Assembly (NCBI GenBank): GCA_026770585.1
Contig: MU647115.1
Span: 47,938 to 59,433, forward strand
Source of the DNA: Baffinella frigidus
Lineage: Eukaryota > Cryptophyceae > Cryptomonadales > Baffinellaceae
Length of the DNA stretch: 11,496 nucleotides
Direction: 5' to 3'
Every line of letters starts with the position of its first letter. Within the stretch, counting starts at the first letter, position 1. This document shows, piece after piece, positions 5,446-11,349 of this stretch. A model generated the notes under the pieces. The model saw only the letters and a program-made list of their open reading frames with translations. It searched no databases and had not been told where the DNA came from. The translations under genes and the position numbers were made by a program.

Positions 5446-5756
5446 TATCCATACAGAGGGCTCTCACGTCCCCCTTCGGGGACAAGCCCCGTGTAAAGTC
5501 ACTCCGGCTGTTGCTACAGGGGGGGGGGGGGGCTGGAGCAGCGATAGAAAACTCTCTGCACCTCCGCCACACAGCGGACTTCGAAGGGATTTTGAATCAC
5601 CCCTAAGCGATAAGACCTACGGCCCTACAGTATGCAACCCGTAGGGACATAGGGGGGTCCCTACGGATAAGGTAATGGAAACTCGGCCCGCAATGGGCCG
5701 AAAATCTTTTCGTAGCCCGCTGTGTGGGATGCAGAGCCTCGAAGGCGATGCTGGTA
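5446..5756. other. Gene-free stretch with G-run and small hairpins
   Basis: The notable contents are a 14-G run at 5519-5532, a stem with 10-bp perfect arms CCGTAGGGAC (5639-5648) / GTCCCTACGG (5657-5666), and a small CGGCCC/GGGCCG hairpin at 5684-5700. The loop of the 10-bp stem plus its right arm (ACATAGGGGGGTCCCTACG) recurs with changes at 6610-6628, inside element E4. No coding frame is supported. Confidence 0.5.
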
Positions 5757-5873
5757 CAGGGGTACCTCGCTCATAAGAAACCGCCTCCCCCTAGGACCCT
5801 GCAGTAGGCCGATGCATAGGGCCCTACGGTGGTCCGGGGGGGGGGGCAGGTTCTTATGAGCGAGGTACCCCTG
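5757..5873. mobile_element. Family 1 TA-target MITE
   Basis: CAGGGGTACCTCGCTCATAA on the left and its inverted partner on the right are both intact. The flanks are TA on the left and TG on the right, so one target copy appears mutated. The interior follows the family pattern: CTAGGACC, GTAGGCC, TAGGGCCCTACGGTGGTCC, G-run. Confidence 0.9.
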
Positions 5874-5994
5874 TGCCCCCGAATGTGGGAGGGGGGCCTC
5901 GGGTGCTTCACAAATAATCTACTGTAATAAATTGTCAACTGCGCACAGCCGGGTGGGGCTGGCAACTACTGGGCAACCTTGCGAGACGCACCCC

Positions 5995-6158
5995 CTAGGG
6001 GGTCCTAGGTTTATAACCCTCTGTATACAGAAGGTTTATAAGACACTGTTTGCTCATGACACGTAGGGTTATAAACCTTCTGTATACATACAGAAGGTTT
6101 ATAACCCTACTGTGGTCGTGGGAGGGGGGGGCGGCTCCTTATGAGCGAGGTACCCCTG
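5995..6158. mobile_element. Family 1 MITE right end fused to a double palindrome
   Basis: The right terminus (TTATGAGCGAGGTACCCCTG then TA) is intact, and CCCCCTAGGGGGTCCTAGG near 5995 resembles an inner part of the left arm, but the left terminal repeat is missing. The interior is replaced by two palindromes built from GTAGGGTTATAAACCTTCTG, described in the next entry. Confidence 0.65.
6007..6110. repeat. Two related palindromes around a 23-bp spacer
   Basis: The second palindrome has exact 23-bp arms at 6063-6085 and 6088-6110 with a 2-nt centre. The first, at 6007-6040, is an imperfect version centred on CTGTATACAG. Between them lies a 23-bp word starting AAGACACTGTTTGCTCATGA (6040-6062). 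It recurs exactly at 6975-6997 without any palindrome beside it. Confidence 0.8.
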
Positions 6159-6425
6159 TAAGTGTACAAACCTGTGCATGCTCACGCTCGAATAGGACAC
6201 CGGCAGCGTCCCAGTCTTATTTCGCAGGATTGTGTGAGCCTCGGTCGGACAGGTGACGAGCCTCGGTGGTTGACTAATGAAGGTAAGTTCTCTCTGTGGG
6301 CCTTGGCCGGCGCGGCCTCTCTCCTCCCAAGCGGGGTCACAGGTTGCGAGCCGCATCCGAGGACACCATCCATGGGTTACTCGCGATCAAGGACTGGGGC
6401 GCTCGCTGGGTGTCCTTGAATACTT
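6159..6425. other. Unique-looking stretch, no supported gene
   Basis: No repeat or domain is recognised. A GGTAAGT at 6282-6288 fits a splice donor consensus, but no exon can be defined before it. Overlapping frames on both strands are open by chance in GC-rich DNA, and none has a family signature. Confidence 0.4.
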
Positions 6426-6676
6426 CAGTCCGAACCGGAAATTAAACTCGGATCAGTCACTTCATTAGGCCCGCTACTTTTGAGGAGAATTTCCCTAGAA
6501 TTTTCCATGAATCAACTTTTGAATTGGTTCTGAGGTCTGATTCTTTTTAAGTACCTTGGCCAGGGTACTTCGCAAAATCCATATGCCCTACGGGGTAATT
6601 CCCTAGGGGCATAGGGGGGTTCCTACGAATATGGGTTCAGGCAGTCACGGTCGAGTTTATCTTCCGGTTCGGACTG
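6426..6676. mobile_element. Small transposon E4 (251 bp) with inverted termini
   Basis: The left end CAGTCCGAACCGGAAATTAA pairs with the right end, which read backwards is CAGTCCGAACCGGAAGATAA, and the match continues through ACTCG and GTCAC-like sequence. The flanks are TACTT (6421-6425) and TAGTT (6677-6681), a 5-bp duplication with one mismatch. The interior contains an inverted CATATGCCCTACGGGG / CCTACGAATATGGG pair (6581-6636). It belongs with E1-E3 by its CA...TG ends and duplication length. Confidence 0.7.
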
Positions 6677-7405
6677 TAGTTAAGGTATTGCGGGATCCGC
6701 TCGGTTCTTAAATTAAGGCAAACACCTTGCAGTTGATGAACTTGTGAAAACTGCCGAAAACAAAAAAAAACTTTCAGATCCTTTCTACGTAAGGGCGTGT
6801 CGTTGGGGTAGGGAGATGTTGGGAGGAATCAAAACCTCAAGGACCTAAAGGAATGAGAGAAAGTCTCTGAATTGAAACGAGCACGAGCAAATGACAAGAC
6901 CCATTTTTCCATTTTTCCCCTTTTCCCCTAGACCAAGGCGTTTCGCGAAAGATTAGAACTTATCAGTCAAAGAAAAGACACTGTTTGCTCATGACACACA
7001 GCGATTACTCGAAATGATGCCCCCCGAAGAGCGCGACAAAGTCGAGAGTGGGACTTCTCAAAGCAAAAGGGAACCTCCGTTAATTTGAGAAAGTAACGCC
7101 AAGTGACTCAAAAGAATTGCGGGGGGTCAAGCTTTATGACCCCGCTAGAGGGGAGGCGTCTCACAAGGCCCTGGGGCAACACGAGCTGAGACCAAACCTG
7201 AGTTCATTGACCGTTCACATCACCGACCGAGGCTCACAAGCTTGGGCAGGGGCAGCGCACGCGGGGAGAGTTCCCATGACCTATCTGATGACTCTAATTA
7301 AACTGAGTGGATACCTATAAAATTGCGAAATCCCTGGCTCCGTTCCCTCGATTGAAAACGCTGGTGTTGAAGAATAAGTTGCCATCTCACGGATGTTGCT
7401 CTCAA
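6677..7405. other. Gene-free stretch, mostly unique sequence
   Basis: The contents are a pyrimidine-rich run at 6901-6930, the duplicated 23-bp spacer word at 6975-6997, an imperfect inverted pair ACTTCTCAAA/TTTGAGAAAGT (7051-7094), and a GGGGTCA/TGACCCC stem at 7123-7143. A 67-codon frame from a TTG codon at 7117 has no recognisable motif and I do not call it a gene. Confidence 0.45.
6975..6997 (+). repeat. Second copy of the 23-bp spacer word
   Basis: It is identical to 6040-6062, 935 bp upstream. The bases on both sides differ, so homology ends abruptly at each border. Confidence 0.8.
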
Positions 7406-7577
7406 GGATGACTCAGGATTCAGGCAGGACGTCACAGGATTCAGACAGGACGATTGAGGATTCAGGCAGGATGATTCAGGATTCAGTCAGAATGACCCAG
7501 GATTCAGTCAGGGTGACTCAGGATTCAGGTCTACAGGATGAGTCAGGATCCAGTCAGGATGGCTCAGGATTCAGTCA
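7406..7577 (+). repeat. 21-bp minisatellite, eight units
   Basis: The consensus unit is GGATGACTCAGGATTCAGGCA. Seven units are 21 bp long and one is 24 bp. Because 21 is a multiple of three, a plus-strand frame from 7393 reads a heptapeptide repeat (M-T-Q-D-S-V/G-R) through six units. The long unit and later drift change the phrase to DESGSSQDGSGFS. It could be a disordered protein segment, but no surrounding gene is visible. Confidence 0.85.
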
Positions 7578-7671
7578 AAACTCAAAATAGTTTTATGGGT
7601 TGTCGGCCTGAAACACTGATAGGTTGCATTCGCCTTGACTCGTCGGCCACACTACGTTGTCTATTGTCATA

Positions 7672-7800
7672 CAGGGGTACCTCGCTCATAAGAAACTTCT
7701 CCCCCCCTAGGACCACCGTAGGGCCCTAGGCATAGTCCTACTATAGGGTCTACTGTAGGGTCCCAGGGGGTGGCGATTTCTTATGAGCGAGGTACCCCTG
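7672..7800. mobile_element. Family 1 TA-target MITE, complete
   Basis: CAGGGGTACCTCGCTCATAA starts the element and TTATGAGCGAGGTACCCCTG ends it. TA is present on both sides (7670-7671 and 7801-7802). At 129 bp it is a longer subtype, with CTAGGCATAGTCCTACTATAGGGTCTACTGTAGGG inside, given here as its three consecutive words CTAGGCATAG, TCCTACTATAGGG, TCTACTGTAGGG. Confidence 0.92.
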
Positions 7801-7870
7801 TACATTATCTAATGTCAAACAAGACGTCTTTCCGCCCGAGGCGGGCCCGTCCCCAACCGATCGTCACATA

Positions 7871-7968
7871 CAGGGGTACCTCGCTCATAAGAAACCGCCC
7901 CCCCCTAGGACTAGGGTCCTATGGTGGTCCTAGGGGGGGGGCGGTTTCTGATGAGCGAGGTACCCCTG
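7871..7968. mobile_element. Family 1 TA-target MITE, shortest near-palindromic copy
   Basis: The arms are about 41 bp each, starting CAGGGGTACCTCGCTCATAA and reaching GAAACCG, a C-run and CTAGGAC. The central non-palindromic part is only about 15 bp. TA flanks both sides. It is 98 bp long, the minimal intact copy in the window. Arms of this kind give a strong hairpin in either strand. Confidence 0.93.
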
Positions 7969-8029
7969 TAGTGCATAGTGTTGTTCTTGGGCGCACGACC
8001 CCGTGCATGTCATGAATACAAAATCCGTG

Positions 8030-8196
8030 CACGGGTTCATACCTCGCTCATAAGAAATAAACTCTCTGAGAACGGTTGATGTGCGTTTCTTAATCCTAGG
8101 CATTACATATACTCCCCCCTGTACAGCATGCCAATACCTAGGGCCCTGCGGGGATCCAGGGGGGACGGGGGGCTCCTTATGAGCGAGGTACCCCTG
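8030..8196. mobile_element. Family 1 MITE with altered left end and foreign interior
   Basis: The right terminus and its TA are intact. On the left, CACGGG-TTCA-TACCTCGCTCATAAGAAA shows a 4-bp insertion in the terminal repeat. The interior contains GAACGGTTGATGTGCGTTTC TTAAT (8070-8094). This is a copy of repeat E found outside the element at 8268-8297 and 8313-8341. Confidence 0.7.
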
Positions 8197-8197
8197 T

Positions 8198-8508
8198 ATG
8201 TACACGCACGGAAAGATCTCCATTCTCAGAGGAGGTAAGTGTGGGCGTTGTTTTTAAGAGAGTCGTTGGAAACGGTCGTCGGTGTGCGTTTCTTAATAGT
8301 TGAGAAAGTCCTAGAAAAACAGTCCGTGTGCGTTTCTCAATTTCAAGAAAGGTTCGGGGTTAAACACGACACCTTTCTTATAAGCACCGTATCTTATTCA
8401 GGCAGGGCGAGGGCTGCTACAAAGAGACGCGCCCAAGGCATCAGAGCCCTAGAGCCCTTAGAAAGGCCTGCCGCCCGCACTCAATAATCGCACCGTGGGG
8501 TGGCGCCA
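8198..8508. other. Gene-free stretch with two repeat E units
   Basis: E units are at 8268-8297 (GGAAACGGTCGTCGGTGTGC then GTTTCTTAAT) and 8313-8341 (AACAGTCCGTGTGCGTTTCT then CAAT). A frame from a GTG at 8239 is open for 82 codons and ends SYSGRARAATKRRAQGIRAL..., but it spans the repeats and has no family signature. A GGTAAGT at 8234-8240 resembles a splice donor without a definable exon. Confidence 0.45.
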
Positions 8509-8610
8509 TCCCTTAAGTGCCCAGTAGGCTCATACACGCTACGGTAGGGCCCTAGGACCTGCCTCTAGGACCTGGCGTGGGGTTTTAGGACCCCCTGGCC
8601 ACTTAAGGGA
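8509..8610. mobile_element. Family 2 MITE
   Basis: TCCCTTAAGTG on the left pairs with CCACTTAAGGGA on the right. The outer dinucleotides are CA and TG rather than TA/TA. The conserved half (GTAGGCTCATAC, CTACGGTAGGGCCCTAGGAC, CTGCCT) is on the left. The variable half is GTGGGGTTTTAGGACCCC. Confidence 0.8.
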
Positions 8611-8624
8611 TGTAATCCCTTTAG

Positions 8625-8666
8625 GGAGGGGGGGGGGGGCACGTTCTTGCATTTGAAACACCCCTG
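8625..8666. mobile_element. Decayed right end of a Family 1 element
   Basis: A G-run followed by CACGTTCTTGCATTTGAAACACCCCTG and TA matches the family's right end loosely (G-run, GGTTTCTTATGAGCGAGGTA, CCCCTG, TA). It lies 15 bp after the Family 2 copy, so this may be another case of Family 2 inserted in Family 1, with the left part lost. Confidence 0.4.
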
Positions 8667-8743
8667 TATTTACACGCCCTCTCCACTCCCGAGGCCACCC
8701 CCCTTCCTGAGGCGGGCCCGCCCGACTGCTATCCGCCAACTTA

Positions 8744-8860
8744 CAGGGGTACCTCGCTTATAAGAAACCGCCTCCCCTTAGGAACCTACAGTAGGACCAT
8801 GCCCAGGGTCCTACGGTGGTCCTAGGGGGTGGGCGGTCTTTTATGAGCGAGGTACCCCTG
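8744..8860. mobile_element. Family 1 TA-target MITE, complete
   Basis: Both termini are intact (CAGGGGTACCTCGCTTATAA and its inverted partner) and TA is present on both sides (8742-8743 and 8861-8862). The interior has CCTACAGTAGG at 8785-8795, ATGCCCAGGGTCCTACGGTG and a G-run. Length 117 bp. Confidence 0.92.
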
Positions 8861-8862
8861 TA

Positions 8863-9011
8863 ATCCGGGGACATGTTTAATTTAAAAGAAAATGGACCCC
8901 TATGTGTTCATAGGAGTTGGAAGAAGATTAATGAGGGCCCAACGTAAATTTAATTAGGGCAGAATCCGGTTTGATAGTCCATTTCATTTCAAATTAAACA
9001 TGTTCCCGGAT
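8863..9011. mobile_element. Inverted-repeat element with ATCCGGG-ACATGTTTAATTT ends
   Basis: The left arm ATCCGGGGACATGTTTAATT and the right arm read backwards, ATCCGGGAACATGTTTAATT, agree almost throughout, continuing to AAAATGG-type sequence for about 32 bp. The element abuts the TA of the Family 1 copy at 8744-8860. No target duplication is clear. The family differs from E1-E6 and from Families 1 and 2. Confidence 0.65.
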
Positions 9012-9104
9012 GAAACTCTTCCCCCCTCGGGTCTCACTGCCTCCGCAGAGCCCGCACACGAAGGCGGGGGCGGGGAGGAGGAGGGACGGGCAAGGCCGTA
9101 CCGA

Positions 9105-9181
9105 TGGGCGCCTCCTTGGGATACCGGATAAGGGAGGCAGCCCGTAAGCTGGAGATCCCCAGTTCGAGCCTGGGCCACCCA
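9105..9181 (+). tRNA. tRNA-like fold, probably pseudogene or tRNA-derived repeat
   Basis: A 77-nt segment ends with a perfect T arm: CCCAG (9158-9162), loop TTCGAGC (9163-9169), CTGGG (9170-9174). The 3' acceptor side is CCACCCA, and TGGGCGC at 9105-9111 pairs with it at five of seven positions. A D-like stem CCTT/AAGG encloses a GG-containing loop. The anticodon arm is defective: CAGC/GCTG closes a six-base loop, CCGTAA, lacking the usual T before the anticodon. No identity can be assigned. Confidence 0.3.
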
Positions 9182-9184
9182 CAC

Positions 9185-9442
9185 CGTTCAGATCCGTGAG
9201 GTCCTTGAAGTTCTTCGAGCTCCCAACATAGGCGGACACTGGAACTTATCTGCAGAAAATCCATGCTTCCTAGATCGTCCTCAGCTTGCAGACAGCGGAC
9301 AGTGATAGGCCCGCCTCGCCATCCTTGCGCGCAACGTGAAAAACGCTGATTCTTCGAGAAACGCTGGTTCTTCGAGAAACGCTGATTCTTCTTCTGATTC
9401 GTCAGGCAGCGAGCGCTCTCGTCTGGGGACACACCGCAGGTA
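9185..9442. other. Gene-free stretch with an 18-bp triplicate
   Basis: The main feature is an imperfect 18-bp tandem unit GAGAAACGCTGATTCTTC, three copies at about 9338-9391. The plus frame reads NADSSRNAGSSRNADSSSDS, a Ser/Asp-rich phrase of the kind seen in disordered protein. The minus frame reads FLEEPAFLEES. Neither extends into anything recognisable. Confidence 0.5.
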
Positions 9443-9642
9443 CAGGGGCACCTCGCCCATAACAAACCGCCCCCCCCCCACAGGACCACCATGGGGCCCT
9501 ACAGGAGTACCTCGCTCATAAGACCCCCCCCCCCCCTAGGACCACCATAGGGCCCTAGGCATAGGCCTACTGTAGGGTCCTAGGGGGGGGCGGTTTCTTA
9601 TGAGCGAGGTACCCCTGTAGGCATGGTCCTACTGTAGGGTCC
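9443..9642. mobile_element. Family 1 MITE, outer copy interrupted by another Family 1 copy
   Basis: The left end CAGGGGCACCTCGCCCATAA continues through the C-run and GGACCACCATGGGGCCC to TA at 9500-9501. After the nested copy the interior resumes with TA-GGCATGGTCCTACTGTAG and GGTCCTA. Joined at one TA, the interior reads GGGCCCTAGGCATGGTCC, matching the uninterrupted copy at 7672-7800 (GGGCCCTAGGCATAGTCC). The outer right terminus is missing after about 9642. Confidence 0.85.
9502..9617. mobile_element. Family 1 MITE nested in another Family 1 copy
   Basis: CAGGAGTACCTCGCTCATAA starts the element and TTATGAGCGAGGTACCCCTG ends it. TA precedes (9500-9501) and follows (9618-9619). The host element gives the empty site, so the 2-bp TA target duplication is demonstrated rather than assumed. 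The interior holds CCTACTGTAGG at 9566-9576. Confidence 0.92.
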
Positions 9643-9702
9643 TATGGCCGCATGTAGGAGTAGTCGGAGTGACTTCACACACGTGGCGCCCCCAGAAGCT
9701 TG

Positions 9703-9932
9703 CAGGGGTACCTCGCTCATAAGAAACCGCCCCCCCATAGGACCCTACCGTGCAGTGTAGGCCTATCCCTTAAGTGGCCACGGGGTCAAAATTGACCCCA
9801 AAGAGGTCCTGGGCAGGTCCTAGGGCCCTACGGTAGGGAGTATGCGCCTACTGGGCACTTAAGGGATACCTAGGGCCCTATGGTGGTCCTAGGGGGGGGG
9901 GGGGGCGCTTTCTTCTGAGCGAGGTACCCCTG
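9703..9932. mobile_element. Family 1 MITE carrying a nested Family 2 element
   Basis: The left terminus starts at 9703 (flank TG). The right terminus ends at 9932 and is followed by TA. The host interior is ...GTAGGCC before and CCTAGGGCCCTATGGTGGTC after the insertion, which matches the uninterrupted copy at 10689-10806 apart from two bases at the junction. The G-run on the right is about 15 long, and the terminus reads CTTCTGAGCGAGG instead of CTTATGAGCGAGG. Confidence 0.88.
9766..9866. mobile_element. Family 2 MITE nested in Family 1
   Basis: TCCCTTAAGTGGCCA on the left pairs with GGGCACTTAAGGGA on the right. TA flanks both sides (9764-9765 and 9867-9868). The variable half holds GGGGTCAAAATTGACCCC (9782-9799), an 8-bp-arm stem. 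The conserved half includes CCTACGGTAGG at 9827-9837. The nesting shows this insertion is younger than its Family 1 host. Confidence 0.9.
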
Positions 9933-9976
9933 TAGACGGTTTTACTGTACACATGGGGCGTGTCCCCAGAAGGTTA

Positions 9977-10034
9977 CTATGGTGGTCCTAGGGGGGGGGG
10001 GGCGCTTTCTTCTGAGAAAGGTACCCCTATAGAC
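9977..10034. mobile_element. Duplicated right-end fragment of the preceding Family 1 copy
   Basis: CTATGGTGGTCCTAGG, a G-run and CGCTTTCTTCTGAG, then AAGGTACCCCT-TAGACGGT repeat the right end of the 9703-9932 element, including its distinctive CTTCTGAG and the flanking word TAGACGGT. Copying of the flank implies a segmental duplication, not a separate insertion. The terminus has mutated (GAAAGG for CGAGG, CTA for CTG). Confidence 0.75.
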
Positions 10035-10040
10035 GGTGTC

Positions 10041-10196
10041 CACCCTAGATTTTACGCGGAGCAATTGTAAAATCTTATCCACAACAAAATCGGTTATTGG
10101 GAACCGATTTCGTTCCCGATATCCACTTTTGGCGTGTATTCCCCCTGAAATCCGGGAAATTGACTTTTGCAATTGCTTTTCGTCTGATCTTGGGTG
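10041..10196. mobile_element. Small transposon E5 (156 bp)
   Basis: The left end CACCCTAGATTTTACGCGGA then GCAATTG pairs with the right end, which read backwards is CACCCAAGATCAGACGAAAA then GCAATTG: 20 of 27 positions agree. The flanks GTGTC and TAGTC share only three of five bases. Size and CA...TG ends are close to E1 (159 bp). The interior carries two small hairpins (AGATTTTAC/GTAAAATCT and AAATCGGTT/AACCGATTT). Confidence 0.6.
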
Positions 10197-10280
10197 TAGT
10201 CAATGACTGTACAGATGGTGCGTATCGCCAGAAGGTTACTGCGTTCCGAAACGGCGGGCGGCCTTCCGCGTTTGCAGATA

Positions 10281-10381
10281 TCCCGTAAGTGACCATAGGG
10301 TGAATATTCACCCTAACTCGCCCCTAGGCAGGTCCTAGGGCCCTACCGTAGGGCGTATGATCCTACTGGGCACTTAAGGGA
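10281..10381. mobile_element. Family 2 TA-target MITE
   Basis: TCCCGTAAGTGACC on the left pairs with GGGCACTTAAGGGA on the right, with TA on both sides (10279-10280 and 10382-10383). The variable half has an 18-bp perfect palindrome, AGGGTGAATATTCACCCT (10297-10314). The conserved half includes CCTACCGTAGG at 10342-10352. Confidence 0.9.
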
Positions 10382-10504
10382 TACCCAGGAAGGCAAACAA
10401 GAAGAAGAGTACCCGCGCGACGTCGACGGAACATGACAAGGCAGTCACCTCGGACAGTTGGCTTCGGCGGTCACGCGGGCGCTCAAGCATTAGCGGTATC
10501 TGCG

Positions 10505-10680
10505 CACGAGAAAGCGTGTCAGAAGGAAACACAAACGCCGTGTCGTGAGTCATTCCACGAGACAGTGTGCCAGCAGGAAACGCCACATTACGCCACACTC
10601 ACTGCCAGACGCCCAAAATTACTCCACAGACTCACTGCCGAATCACTCCAGACGGCACGAAACAGCGTGTCAGAAACGTC
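10505..10680 (+). repeat. Three diverged CACGARACAGYGTGYCAG units
   Basis: Units begin at 10505 (CACGAGAAAGCGTGTCAGAA), 10557 (CACGAGACAGTGTGCCAGCA) and 10656 (CACGAAACAGCGTGTCAGAA). The word AACGCCGTGTCGTGAGTCA at 10533-10551 recurs with small changes at 10855-10873, beyond the Family 1 element. In one frame the units read EKACQKE, ETVCQQE and RNSVSE. The protein meaning is unclear. Confidence 0.55.
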
Positions 10681-10688
10681 CCAAATTA

Positions 10689-10806
10689 CAGGGGTGCCTC
10701 GCTCCTCAGAAAGCGCCACCCCCTAGGACCCTAAAGTAGGCCTATGCCTAGGGCCCTAAGGTGGTCCTAGGGAGGGGGGCGGTTTCTCATGAGCGAGGTG
10801 TCCCTG
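10689..10806. mobile_element. Family 1 TA-target MITE
   Basis: The left end CAGGGGTGCCTCGCTCCTCA and the right end TCATGAGCGAGGTGTCCCTG are inverted partners with matching substitutions. TA flanks both sides (10687-10688 and 10807-10808). The interior AAAGTAGGCCTATGCCTAGG is the uninterrupted reference for the nested insertion at 9766-9866. It lies within the repeated DNA of the previous entry. Confidence 0.9.
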
Positions 10807-10920
10807 TACTCCAGACTCACTACGGGACGTCCCACATCACCGCAGAAGGAAATGCGAACGTGTCGTGAGTCAGCAACAATGCGCAGAGATGATATCGGCA
10901 CGCCATCTCGGAGGGGGGGG

Positions 10921-10964
10921 GCTCACGGGGAGTAGTGGAGGGTTGAGGGTCGAGGGTTGATGGT

Positions 10965-11017
<53 letters not shown>

Positions 11018-11021
11018 GGTG

Positions 11022-11072
<51 letters not shown>

Positions 11073-11076
11073 TGGT

Positions 11077-11129
<53 letters not shown>

Positions 11130-11349
11130 GGTGGAGGGTTGATGGTGGAGGGTTGAGGATTGAGGGTTTAGGGTTTAGGGTTTAGGGTCTAGGGTTTGGG
11201 GTTTAGGGTTCAGGGTTTTGGGATTAGGGTTTAGGGTTCAGGGTTTAGGGTTCAGGGTTTAGGGTTCAGGGTTTAGGGTTCAGGGTTTAGGGTTCAGGGT
11301 TTAGGGTTGAGTGTTGAGGGTGTAGGGTGGTGCTCACGGGGAGTAGTGG
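10921..11349. repeat. Telomere-like array bounded by an 18-bp direct repeat
   Basis: GCTCACGGGGAGTAGTGG occurs at 10921-10938 and at 11332-11349 without a mismatch. Between them lie about 390 bp of 7-mers: mainly TTGAGGG with occasional TTGATGG and TGGAGGG to about 11166, then TTTAGGG, then a 14-bp dimer TTTAGGGTTCAGGG repeated about six times (11228-11306), ending in TTGAGTG and TGTAGGG. TTTAGGG is the plant/algal telomere unit. The right copy of the 18-bp word contains the stop codon of the minus-strand exon. Confidence 0.9.

Noticed and set aside
7117-7320. 67-codon plus-strand frame from a TTG codon
   Set aside because: No ATG start, no motif and no conservation evidence; an open frame of this length is expected by chance.
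7406-7577. CRISPR array
   Set aside because: The units are directly adjacent with no unique spacers, and the context is eukaryotic.
7672-7800. hAT assignment of Family 1 from its CAGGGG start
   Set aside because: An 8-bp duplication is not present at any intact copy. The flanks match only at TA, and the nested copy at 9502-9617 proves a TA duplication.
6282-8240. GGTAAGT splice donors at 6282-6288 and 8234-8240
   Set aside because: The consensus matches are good, but no coding exon with a plausible acceptor could be defined upstream, so they may be chance.
9034-9492. 152-codon minus-strand frame
   Set aside because: It runs across the tRNA-like segment, an 18-bp triplicate (NQRFSK repeats) and the end of a Family 1 element. 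No domain is recognisable.
10433-10739. 97- and 64-codon plus-strand frames
   Set aside because: They consist of three diverged short repeats and run into the Family 1 terminus, giving the GCLAPQKAPPP-type tail typical of MITE read-through.
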